Of a DNA stretch of 64,000 nucleotides, positions 50,734-62,664 are shown piece after piece. A program made the position numbers and the translations under genes. The first letter of the stretch is position 1, and every line of letters begins with the position of its first letter. The DNA lies in NCBI GenBank assembly GCA_018881555.1, contig JACAXG010000170.1, forward strand, positions 1,357,052 to 1,421,051. Direction: 5' to 3'. The notes beneath the pieces are model-generated. The model did not search any database. It was not told where the DNA came from and saw only the letters and a program-made list of their open reading frames with translations. The DNA comes from Amblyornis subalaris. Lineage: Eukaryota > Chordata > Aves > Passeriformes > Ptilonorhynchidae.

Positions 50734-52236
50734 CTTTGAAAACATAGCAGTAAAAACATTATTTTTTAATAATTTGCTGACATGATGGGAACATTTTCAG
50801 CTTTCTAATTAGAGGNTGACTAATTCCAAAGTCAATACAACCACATGCTCGAGGCAGGACAGCTGAATATGAGTTCTCCAAGGAAAATGCACATTCGATG
50901 GGAAAAACCAGTGAAAGCTAAAAAGTTTTGAAGTAGTGAGGANAGAATTGTTAGGAGCATTCCTACAAAAAAAAATCATGGCTGTATTCACACATGCAGC
51001 AACATACTCTGGTTTGTTGTAAGCAAAGCAGCAGTTTGGGTTGTGGGGAGGTTTATGGAGAGTAGATAACAGCACTGGCACATTTCCCAGAAAGTTTTTA
51101 GGACCTGACACTAGAAANATTAAGCAAGAATCTTAGGACTTTGTTGATCAATCATAAAATACTTTGGGAATTATGTTTCTGCAGGATTATAAACCAGGGG
51201 TATATTTAAGGGCTGAGTGAAGCCCAAGAATCTGTGTTCAGGCTGAAGAAGAAGCGGTGAGAACTTTTGAGCACTTTCATGAATACAGAAAAGGCGAAAT
51301 TGGTCAGTAAAGAAACATCCAACAAATCATTGGGAGCTGCATTATGGAATCCACCGTGCNAAACACCCCCCACACATCAAGAGGGGATGGGAAATCTGCA
51401 GGAGCGTCTGTCAAATGTGAAATACTTCCCCAGTGAACGACTCCATGGAGTGGACACATTTCCAGGAGCACCAATAAACCCTGGAGTGAAGGATATGTGG
51501 AGTTTTTGAACAAGTGTGTATATAAAAAAATACACTCTTTCCTCCTAAAACGTGATAAGGTGATATAGGATTGCAGCCATTCCAGAGGGTGAGATGATCC
51601 TGATAAACTGAAGGAGCAGACATAAACCAGCAAGGTACAATATAATATGGAAAAGTGTGAAGGATCACATTTAGGTAGAAATAATCTGCTGCATAGAACA
51701 CCAGGAGCAACCAGTTAAACAGCTTGAGTAAAATCTGGGTTTGCAGCCATCCACAAGCCAAATAAAAATCAACATCATCCCTTTTTTCTCTTTTTTTAAT
51801 AGGTTAATATCTTACTAGATCAGTAAGATTTTATGCAAGTCGACGGAAGTAATACTTTAACTTTATTCAGCATTCTTAACATCCTGTGAAAAGACAAGTT
51901 AATCAGCTGGAAGGAATCTAGAGGAGACAGAATGGTGGGAGGTCTAGAAAATAATAATTTGTTCATCTTAGAGAAGAACTAAATTATAACCTTGTTAACG
52001 CAGAGAAGGAAATACTGAAAATCAGACATTAAGAAANTATTTATATTTATACAAAAGACAGCTCAAGAAAAGGATAAATATCTAAGATTTGGGTTTCAGA
52101 AATGTTGCAATGTTCATAAATTACAATAAGGAAAAATGAGAGTGTACATTAGAGAAAAAATCATAAGTGTCAGGACAACTGAGTATTGGCAGAGTTGTTC
52201 ATCTGTGAAGGTGTGGAGTCTTTTTTTTTTTAAAGA

Positions 52237-52259
52237 AAACAAACAAACAAACAAACAAA
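52237..52259. repeat. (AAAC)n microsatellite
   Basis: Five AAAC units directly after an 11-base poly-T and TAAAG. Confidence 0.95.
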
Positions 52260-53607
52260 TGAAAGTTAATAAAAAATACATCATTTTGTGGAACAAACAT
52301 GTGCCAGAGTTATAAATATTAATACTAAACAAAGGAAATGACCTAATCTTCTCTTTTTGTCAATGTTTTCTTTTTTTAACAATTCTGTGGTTCTAAAAGA
52401 GTGAAAAAAACCCCAAACTATTGAAATCTACAATTGTTTGGATGATTGTGACATGACCAGTACAGATGTCCTGGTTTACTCAAAAAAACTCCCAAATTTA
52501 GAAGGATGAAAGAGAAGCTGANACATGAGGTTTTCTGATAATTCCACTTTTTCATGACATCAAAATATGGTGCAGTGGAGGGGTTCTATCCCAAAGTCTG
52601 AAAATTTGGCTGAAATCANGATCCAGAAAGGAAAGGGATTGGCTGTGCAGAGACTGATGTGAAAAACATTGATATCATCCGGGTGGTCTGTCACACACAA
52701 AGATGCAGCAGTCACTCAGCAGGAACTGCTGGAAATATCTGTTTAAAAAATAGGTAAATCCTTCCTTGGTAGCTGTATGTACAATAAAAAGANGAAAAAA
52801 TAATTTGTAATGTCTGTTTGAAAGAAATGCATGTCATACTGTCTTCAGTTCTTCNCTCAAAATGCTGTTCATTCTCTAGATGTGCCTCCCAATCTAACGT
52901 TTTCAGAAGTAAAAAGAANGGAGATTATTCTTTTTTTAGCCTTAATTTCACCTCATGGAAGGGGAACTAAAAATTCAAACACGTAATTTAATATTGGCTG
53001 ATATCAGTAGAATCTGACAAAGATATGTCCTATTTAATNTCTTCTAGTTCAGGGAACTACAAACATATTTTTTTCAGAATCCAGGTTATTTTTTATGATG
53101 TTGTGAGCTCTATTTCAAAAATATTCAGCGTGCTTGCTTTCTGCTTGTAAATCCAAAAGGATCTGCGTGCTCCAGACAAATTGTGGCAATTTAGGGATAA
53201 CTAACACAGGCAGGCATGCATGCCCAAATAAGCAGAAGAGTGGGGAACTTAGATTAGGCAAATAAATACTACCTAGCATTGCACTGCATTGCCATTTGTC
53301 CTCTTTAAGGCAAAGCAAAGCAAATAAATGTTTTTGTGTGGCAAACCATTACCTGGGAACTGTAGGAGACAGGACACTTGCAGCTGAAGTCAAGTACACT
53401 CTCCCCACCAATGCAAGAGGGATTTTTCCAAATCATTTCACCATCTTCCTTCTACCTGAACNAGATCACAGTTACAAAATCTGCTGTTTAATTCCCTCCT
53501 GATTTCATTCAGCTTCAGCACACGTTGTCTGGAGATGTGAAATGGTGAGCTTGGGATGCATTTCAATGAACACGCTCAAGTTCTGCTTTCAGGCTCAGAA
53601 CCCTGGC

Positions 53608-53810
53608 TGCTGGAGCTGGGAGGAGCTGCGTGACAGCCAGGGAATGAAAGGAGGGATGGGATGTGGGTGCTGCTGGAGCCGGGCAGAGGAGCTGGGTGTT
53701 GGCCAGGGAATGCAGACAGGGATGGGATGTGGGTGCTGCTGGAGCTGGGAGGAGCTGGGTGCTGGCCAGGGGATGGAGGGAGGGATGGGATATGGGTGCT
53801 GCTGGGGCTG
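53608..53810. repeat. 63/66-bp G-rich minisatellite, truncated by gap
   Basis: The word TGCTGGAGC or TGCTGGGGC starts successive units at 53608, 53671, 53737 and 53800, giving periods of 63, 66 and 63 bases. Each unit contains GGGATGGGAT-like and GAGGAGCTG-like parts. Because the periods are multiples of three, frames stay open through the array, but no exon structure supports coding. The array is cut by the assembly gap, so its true length is unknown. The right side of the gap does not resume the unit. Confidence 0.93.
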
Positions 53811-54157
53811 NNNNNNNNNNNNNNNNNNNNNNNNNNNNNNNNNNNNNNNNNNNNNNNNNNNNNNNNNNNNNNNNNNNNNNNNNNNNNNNNNNNNNNNNNN
53901 NNNNNNNNNNNNNNNNNNNNNNNNNNNNNNNNNNNNNNNNNNNNNNNNNNNNNNNNNNNNNNNNNNNNNNNNNNNNNNNNNNNNNNNNNNNNNNNNNNNN
54001 NNNNNNNNNNNNNNNNNNNNNNNNNNNNNNNNNNNNNNNNNNNNNNNNNNNNNNNNNNNNNNNNNNNNNNNNNNNNNNNNNNNNNNNNNNNNNNNNNNNN
54101 NNNNNNNNNNNNNNNNNNNNNNNNNNNNNNNNNNNNNNNNNNNNNNNNNNNNNNNNN
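53811..54157. other. assembly gap (347 N)
   Basis: A run of 347 unresolved bases immediately follows the G-rich minisatellite. This fits a failure to assemble or sequence through the tandem array. All long frames through it are artefacts. Confidence 0.99.
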
Positions 54158-56907
54158 CAGTCTCTGGCACGGTGCATGGACTGCCTGGTTCCAAACCGAG
54201 CTGAGGGGCACGAGAAGGCAGCCACTGACCGGGTTTAGCTGTCCTGTCAGGCTGGCACACTCAGCCTTTTCCCTGACAATCCCAGACTGAGATTAGATCC
54301 AAAGTGAAATAGCCTGGCCAACGTCAAGGTCCCTGAAGGCAGAAAGGAGCAGGTGATCCCACAAAAGTCACCTGGTTTCTGCTCTTCCTCACGTGTGAGG
54401 TGACCAAAGACATCAACCTTCAGCATCCTGGTGGAGATTTGAGCAGGAGCTGTCTGGAGAGCTGCTTTATACTCCAGCAGGCTTCTCAAAACTAANAAAA
54501 AGCTTAATGTTTTAATAGTTAATAAATCTGACTAGTTCTGTTTAGCTTAAAAGTGAATCAGAGTATATGAATTGAGTCACTAAATACACTCATTCCCTCT
54601 GTGCTTTATACATTCCCTCTCTCTTCAGCAAGTCAAAGTCATGAATAGATACAGACATTTAAGTTTTTACATTTNACTGTAAATGGGATTTGAACTGCAG
54701 GTTCTTTTTGGAAAGATGAAGTCAGCATAAACAGTCTGTCTTGCCATAATTTTTTATACTCTTTCTCATACTTTTTTTTGGCATAAGACTAAAAAAAAGG
54801 TACCTGNAAAATTATTTCTTTGTAAAGGTGCTGCAATACAAACAGAATATTCTATTCCTTTTAGACATACACCGGTTGGAAAGTTTATTAGCTGTAAGTT
54901 AATTTCTTTTCCTCTTCCCTAATAAAAGACATACAAAAATAATGACACTTTAAANCACCTGAGCATTTTGACTCCAACCGAGTTATTTGGGGGTGGCTTT
55001 ACACTAATCCATTTCATTTCGATGTGACAGGAAAAGAGAACTCCTAAATAATGGGAAGATGGAAACAAAGATTTGTTGCAATTTAATTTCTTAAACTACT
55101 CCAGATAGATCAGCAAGGGCACATCTGTCTGAACACAGCATTTTAATCTGCATGCACAAGNGGGAACAAATTTTAGTTTCACAGGTGGTTGATATTCTAG
55201 ATGCATTTTCTGTAAATTCATCAAATCCCTCTTAGAAATTGAAAGAAACTTTTTATGTTGCTGGAAATATGTAATTAAAAAATAGATGATCTGGNGAAAA
55301 GATGACTGGATTGTGAAAGAGACAAGTGTTACAGGCTAAATGCGAAAATCTCACAAATAAACAACCTCAGCTATTTGTTCAAATCATTTTCAATAATCCA
55401 AACAGAGTTTTAAGACAACAATATTTTGCATAAGTTATTCAAATTTCAAATATATTCAGTAAGAACAAACAGAACAACTCCAATCTTAAGTGAATGAACA
55501 ATTAGTCCTGTGACAGGTACTGCATCTGATAACCANGGGGTTGAATCTCTGATGGAGTTAGACTCTGAACAGAATATGAACCAAACAAGGTAGAAATAAG
55601 ATCAACTCAATCTAATAATTTTCCTTTGCCTCTTCCAATACATGTTAAGAGCTATTTAGTTTGGCACAGGTGGGAAAACGCCTGAAACATCTGTATTAAA
55701 GATATTTGAAGTAGGAATTCAGAACTCTGGGACGTTTGTTTGGGTTATTACCCTTCATATAAAATCTGAGATATGATGAAGAAGGCAAAGAGAAAGAGAC
55801 TTACAAATACACACAGTTCTTGGGGCAGTGTAGAGTCATTATCTGCATTATCCNTGGTGCCATTATCTCCCCAATTATCTGGACAAATTTCTAAGAAAAC
55901 AGAATTTTCTGTGAAACGTTGAAGGTGTCAGTATTGCACTTTTCCTGACAGTGATGNACGTAATCCTGGTAACTGGAATTCGTGGTGACTTAGGTTTGTT
56001 TTGTCTTTCTCCGCATCTTTTCCCTTTGGCACCTCAGACTTCTGAATGCACTTTCGGCTGTGCTGTGAGTTTGTTGACCAACAATTACCAACTTTATGTT
56101 GTCAACTGCTTTCCCCAAGTCGCTTCACTCCGTTAGCCAAATTTGTAGGGTTTTTTTCTCCCTCCCACTTGAATTTTAAGGAAAAAAGATGTCCAAGGAA
56201 AACGCCTTGCTTAAACAGGTGATGTTCTTCCGCTCTCTGCTGGACNAATTTTAGTCCCTGCACCATTTAAATCTACAATCAGCCCCATATCACGGAATTG
56301 TGGCTCATCCAAAGCAGCAGCACAGAGTAGGCTACAAGATGTCAGTGTTTTCTGTGTCAATGTATTCTGTGCAGCACAGCACAAATCTGCAAAAAGAAAT
56401 CGTCCCCTACAAATGACAGATCTGGTAGAGCAGCACTGTCAAAACCTTTCTGTCCTGCTAGTTAAATCCACTTCATTTGGAATGAGGTCCAGGAGCTTTT
56501 TTATGAGATATGCCTTAACAGAGAGCAGCAGCAATTGCTGGCTCAGTGGCCACCTCAGATGACTGAAGGACGAAGGCAAAACAACCTCTCGGAGCACAAG
56601 AGCTGTAAGAGAGCAGAAAAAACCCTCCAGCTATTTTGGTTTGTTTTTTCATTTGTTTGTTTTTGNTTTTTTTTCCCCCATTCAGGTTCCTGTTTGGAGC
56701 CCTTTTCTGCCTTACATTTTTAAAAATAACCAGGTAAATAGTGAAAATTAGAGTTTTATCTGCTATGCACGTGTTTTNTCCTTGTTACTGGGGTTTACAT
56801 TCCGTAATCCCATTGATAAAACCCACAGTCCCCGCTGTCCCATCAATTACAAGCAGGAATTTCTCCTTTGGGACTTTACCAGAGAGCAGCAAATCACGGA
56901 AGGGGAT

Positions 56908-56923
56908 AAAAAAAAAAAAAAAA
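56908..56923. repeat. poly-A run
   Basis: Sixteen consecutive A preceded by GGGGAT. No recognisable retroposed gene lies upstream. Confidence 0.9.
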
Positions 56924-57620
56924 CCCTGAAGGCAGGGAAATGTTGAAGTTAGACAAATAAAGAGATTCTGCCTTAAACTGAAATTCCTGGTGACATTCTG
57001 ATCCTGTTAGAGTTCTGTGACTATTGCAGTGCAAGAGGTTATTAGGAGCTGCCAGCAACCTGCAGGGATCGTGGCCCTTCCCATGGCTGGTGGGAATGCT
57101 GGGATGGAGTGGATGGTGCTCTCTGCTCCTCACCACAACTCACGGGCTAATCCCCCTTCTGCAGGGAGCAGGAAAGGTGAAACAAGGGTCTCAACCCACC
57201 GAGTGCTCATAATTTGGGCAAGAACCAAGTCGGGANGAACAAGACTCTTTTCCCTGGATGGGTGATCAACGGAGAGCCTGAGGCACCAACCAGAGTGCAG
57301 TTTTATGGCTTTGTCAGAAGGAAGAAACAAATACAGCTCTCCAAACCCACAGCCAGCCCCGTTACCCAGTGCCAAGAGCAGTCAGTGCTTGGATTGCAGG
57401 GAATCAGGCATTCCCAAGCTAAAATACACAAACATATGCTCTTTTGGTGTGTGTTTATCAGCTGCACTGGGTTGTGGATATCAACAGCACAGCAACCAAG
57501 GATTAAGAAACTGCATTGTAAAACCACCAACTNCAGCAGCCTGATCCACAAGGAGAAAAAATGCTATAAGTGTATCTATTAAAATGTGACANACATCTGC
57601 AAAGGACATATTTTTTATAA

Positions 57621-57708
57621 AATCACAGAATCCTGAGGGCTGGAAAAGACCTCCAAGCCCATCGAGCCCAACCTGTGACAATCCCCACCTTGTCCCCAGC
57701 CCAGGGNT
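57621..57708 (-). mobile_element. CR1 LINE 3' tail
   Basis: The 3' end is at AATCACAGAATCCTGAGGGC, followed by TGGAAAAGACCTCCAAGCCC, then CACCTTGTCCCCAGCCCAGG. Only about 90 bases align to CR1. The GC-rich stretch to about 57800 is not recognisable. It resembles the 4.2 kb subfamily. Confidence 0.8.
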
Positions 57709-60700
57709 CTGGTTCTGTGACCCTGGGACAANTGGGCCCAAATCACACAATCTGCTGGGCTCTCCTGAGATCCATTCCAACACCTTGGGTAGCCTTTTTC
57801 TCTAATTTTTTTCCCTATAGTCTTGTGTCTTAATTTAGCAGTCTCTGCTCAGCTCTCAAGAATTATGAATGAACTTTTACTGAAAATATTTGGTTTTTTT
57901 TCACCTCTCATCCGTGTGCAAGAACCTGCGTGTCCATAACTTATTAAACTGCCACGAGGCAGAGCCACACAACTGAAATTGGAAGCTTAATCCACANAAG
58001 GAAAATAGTTCTGTTTGTGATAAAACCACAGAAGGGGAGCCCAGCTGTCCCTGTCCTTACTCCATTTCTCTCAAAATTTGCAGCAGTGCTTCCAAAGCTT
58101 TTCAGTATTTGCTTCATCTGCTTTTGTCTTTGGGTAAANTTGCTTCAAAGAAATTCTTCTCCTCACAAAGAGAGACTTCCATGGCCTGNGGGAAAATGGT
58201 CACCAGACACCTGGGCAAAAAATGGGAAGGAAACACACGATTTTAGGAGCNTTTTTGGCAGGTGGGCGAATGCATAAAGAGTAAGATGACCACAAACCCA
58301 TATCTTTGCAGAATATTTTCTGANTATATACTGAATGTATTTGTTTCAGAAAAATCACACTTACCTTTGCTGCAACCAAAGTGATAAATATTTTAATAAT
58401 TAAAGAGGAAAAAAGAAATATAAAAAAGTAATTGATTTTCAGTGTAGGAGGACTTTCGAGTTTTAATCCTGTTGAAAAACGTTTCAAACAAATCATAACA
58501 ACGATCTCAAAATTTGTATCTTTTTAAAATTACAAATATAATTTCACCTGAAAGCTTTGAGTTATGCGCAAAGAGTATTTTCTGTAAAATTTCCTCTCTT
58601 GCGTTGCAGACAGCTTTCCTCAGGCTTCAAGGGAGGGAAACGATCCAGACAAGCTGCCCTTGTTAATGAGGCAGCCCCAGGTTTGCAGAGGAGTTTGCAG
58701 TGAGCCTGTTCCTGCCCAGGACTCTCCCTGTCATTAACAACCACTTCATCTCCACCGTGGTTTCAGGGGCAGCTTTGGAAATGATGCAGCAAAAACATTA
58801 CCAGAACACTACAATTTCACAGCACACACTGGAAATATTCATTGTTCGACCCTGGCTGTGTTATACATTCATTTAACCCCAAAATTCTAAGCCGATTTAG
58901 TATATTCTTGCATTAAGCTCTGGGTTTCTTTAAAAACATCCAAGTTTCATTTAATTCGAGTTAATTAGAACTTTAAGACAATTTAATGAGGTTGTAATTA
59001 AACATGTTGGAATATCTTCTGGAGTGAACTTCTCATGTTCAGTTCCACAAGTTAATAACCACCTTAATTAGAATGATGTTCTTATTTATCCCGTTTTTAG
59101 TTTCAGACTTAAAAGTACACTGATCTGTCTGAAATAATTGTCTGTACTGATATAAAGCTCTTGCCAAGATCGTGTTTCACCCCAAGTTAAGCACTTTCCA
59201 TGATTATCATTACAATTCAATACATTAATACTGCACNAAATACTAAAAACTGGCACAGTGCTGTATTTAAAATACCAGANGAACCCACATTCTGAGGGTA
59301 TTGTGGCTGTTCCCTCTGAAACCTGTGTGAAAATTACTCAATTCCTTTTTNTTCAGGAGAAAAAGAAAGGCTAATGAGTATTTAGGGGACTAAAAGCAAA
59401 TGAAGTGGTAAAGAGATCTTTCTGTATTTAAAAATACATTAAAATGAAGTCAAGTAACAACCCTTTAGCTCACACACCTACTGCTACTGCTGATTTATGA
59501 TTTATGGCTCACTGCTGACCTTGCATTGTGCAAACATTTAGCTCCAAGCCACATTAGCCAACCAAATGCCCTCAAAAGGATTTTTTAATATGCCGTGTGG
59601 AAAACGAGGGCAAGGGTTGTCTCACCAGTTTTTTAATCTCAAAAAAATTAATTATTCACAACACTGAAAAAAACCACCAATACCTGAAGNGAAAAGTTGA
59701 TCCTGCTCTGTCACACTGTGGTGTTTCTTTCCCCTTATGCTTGAAATATAGGTGTTTATATTTGATATTAAAATATTAATCAATAAATTAAAATAAACGT
59801 TTAATTTAGACTAAGCTTGAGAATTAATACACACCACAATGAAGACTCCCTGTCCTCACAGTCACTATTGACTCAGATGTGTGCTCTGATTAGGCTGTTT
59901 TGATAAAAGCAACTGGGCATAACATTCCACCNTGAGGAAGAATTTTAATAAGGCCTTTTCCATTCTCTTCCTCATCCATATTCCCATAACTCTTAATGGA
60001 GATCATGGTCATGCAGTGCTTTCTCAAGGAAGCTTCTCGTATTTGGACAAGCTTTAGATAGACAGCAAGGAGAATAATTTGTCCCTTTTNTTATTACTGA
60101 TCACCAAATGGCCATGGAGTAATGCCCAGAACAAGGTCAATTCCACCTCCAGGTTCCCTGCAAAACAAACTGGATTTGCATTTAATATAAGCAGGAAGAA
60201 AGCCCAAGTGATTAGTCCATGTTAGAGGTAAGTTCAGCTGACTTTTTCCTCAGAAAAATGCAAAACCAACACAGAACTGCTCAGTAATAATGATCACTGG
60301 CCTAGAGATATNTCCTTTTCAGAAATAAAAATTGATGGCTTTGTTTCCTCCATTTATGGCTCCAAGAAACCGATTTCAGAAATCTGCTCTTTTTCTCCTC
60401 TTTCCCCAGACAAGGACAGTAGAATATTCATTTCCCACCAAAAGCTAGATATAATGAGATCTCCTTTCATCAGCCACTCAAGTAGGAGTCGGAGTTCCTG
60501 AGCATGGAGCTGTTCTACTGCCTGGAATTACCGTCAGAAGGAAGTGTTGGAGCACAAGTCGAACTTGGGAGGGATTTACTCCTTCCTTATCCCTTGGGAA
60601 CAGAAGGGCTGGGTTTGGGAGGCACTTATCATCATGGGAAACATCCCATGGCAGAAGATCCTGAGGGAAAAACACCCCGCTGGCACTTCCAGAGGGTGCA

Positions 60701-62534
60701 TCCCCCGCTGACCCCCACATCCCGGGCACGGCAAACAAGGAGGGATGCAAGGCTGAGAGCAGGAGGGACAGAACAGCACAAACACAAGGGAAAAAGAAAG
60801 ACAAAGCTAGTGCCACAAGAGACAAATGACCTTTTCTAACTCGGAGGATAAGAAATAACATCAGGAAGGATGATCTGAGTGAACAGACTTAGGCCTTATT
60901 TTAGGCAAGGATTCATCAAGGCAGGATTTATTCAATCCTTTCACTCTGAGTGAAATTTACTTCTCTCTGTTCCAAAGCCCAGGCAAGTGTGTAGGAGAGA
61001 GCCCCTTCTTCACTCCATAATCCACACGGTATCTCAGCAAATGTTACACATCCGAGGGCCGAAAGAGCAGCTACTGTTCCCCTCACCCCTGGATTTCACC
61101 CTAGCATCCAGCACGCTTCCAACAGATGCTGGCTTTAGAGAGCAAAGGATCTTGCATGGACTTCTAAGCAGAGCAGATGGTTTAATTTCATAATATCCAG
61201 AAAGAGCGAGTTTCTTAACTCTTTGGTGGGCATCTGACACGAATTTCCATCTTAAACCCGCTTGCCGTCGCTGGGATGTGTGCAAGTTTGTTTTCAGATG
61301 GCTATTTCTGCCCCTGACTTGCAGAAGCCATATCAATATCAACTCCAAGTGGATTAGAGTGGGAAAAGTCGCCTTCCAGCATCAAAGCACAAAAGCTAAA
61401 GTACTGTGCCATTTGTGCTTCTTTCAAATTTTATTATTATTATTAGTTTTTATCTTTGAGTAGCTCATTGCCACTTATCTCTGGCACTGCCTTCGAGAAC
61501 TGCAAATGAAAACACCGCCCAGGTACCGTGAAGAGAATATCCCCACAAGTCGTTGTGCTTTGGTTTCATCCTGCAAGCAATTTAGATGGCTGCTTAATAC
61601 CACCCCATTTACACTTTGACCATCACATCCGCTGCTGTTATTATGTGTTATGAACCATCCCAGAGAATCAAGAGATTAAGAAGCAGCTTAAAAGCCCTAC
61701 ACATCAAGAGTTTGTTCTGCAGGGGGAAAACCTGAGGCATCTTTGCAGCAGCTGAGTACCATGACAGATTTCCTAAGTGGTCCTGGTGAAATGCAGTTGT
61801 CTGATTGCTCTGGCATCAGCACACAGATTATGGCTGGGCCTAATGGTCTCNGATAACAACTAAGGCTGTGCACGACACTCACTCTGCACTCAATTCTGCA
61901 GCTAAAATACATTATTATTGATGTCTCCCAGCTCTCACTTTATGAACTTTTTCTAATATGTGGGTGTATTTTATAGACAAGGNGAACTGATTAGGAGGGA
62001 GCACATTCGCTGCAGTCGAGAGATTTTCCTATTTCCCCTAACGTTTGTTTCCATTAAGGCAAAGTTGCTNTGTGTGTTGAACAACCTGCTATTTGTCACC
62101 ACGTGGACAGAAGAAATCCTGCTTAAATATGAATTTAGGCAAAAATCTAACCACAAGAAAGGGAAAAGAAAATAATGAGGTCATCTGGAAACGCTGTATC
62201 CCCATGCATACACAACCCTCACTCTCGAGGACAAAAGAACTTTCACACATCCACTGTTTCTTCCTTTTCCTTTTACATGCCATCAAAATCTACTTTTTGA
62301 AGACAAGTTTTAGCACATTTAACGTGTAGATCTCACAATCCAAATGCTGCTTTTACTGTGCTTCTCTCCAAGCACTGCTTGGATGGGGTTCACTATTGCT
62401 CCATAAACAAACCATTGTTGTGTGACTGCTGTGTTCTCTAAGAATCCTTTTGAGTGAAACCCAGTGACATCATTCTCAGGATGCTGCTGCCAGAATGGGA
62501 AAGCCACATCCTCCTTGGGTGCTGGCAAAAGAGT
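57709..62534. other. unique non-coding DNA
   Basis: About 4.8 kb with no gene that I can support. A GC-richer patch at 60478-60861 is open on both strands, and a CpG-enriched stretch at 60990-61640 is listed separately. A short (ATT)n run lies near 61430-61446. Confidence 0.55.
60990..61640. other. candidate conserved element, mildly CpG-enriched
   Basis: About fifteen CpGs occur in 650 bases, including CCCGCTTGCCGTCGCTGG near 61257-61274 and CACCGCCCAGGTACCGTG near 61513-61530. There are no Ns, no repeat signature and no long open frame. The composition differs from the AT-rich flanks. It could be a conserved non-coding element, but conservation is not observable here. Confidence 0.25.
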
Positions 62535-62664
62535 CTTAGAATATCCTGAGCTGGAAAGGACCCACCAGGATCATNCAGTCCNACCCCTGGCCCTGCACAG
62601 ACACCNCAACATTCCCACCCTGTGCATCCCTGAGAACGTTGTCCAGACGCTCCCTCATNCAGAC
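62535..62664 (-). mobile_element. CR1 LINE 3' tail, third subfamily
   Basis: The 3' end is at CTTAGAATATCCTGAGCTGG, followed by AAAGGACCCACCAGGATCAT, then CCCCTGGCCCTGCACAGACA and GAGAACGTTGTCCAGACGCT. This block order matches the CR1 group whose tail reads TGAGTTGGAAGGGACCCAC. It is distinct from the other copies in the window. About 130 bases remain. Confidence 0.85.

Larger units (their letters stand above)
50734..57620. other. unique non-coding DNA with minisatellite and gap
   Basis: About 6.9 kb. It contains an (AAAC)n run at 52237-52259 next to a poly-T, the 63/66-bp minisatellite at 53608-53810, the assembly gap at 53811-54157 and an A16 run at 56908-56923. Apart from frames that cross the gap (which are meaningless), open frames are short and unrecognised. 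Confidence 0.55.

Noticed and set aside
53542..54290. Six frames of about 190-221 codons
   Set aside because: More than half of each is the 347-N gap. The rest is minisatellite.
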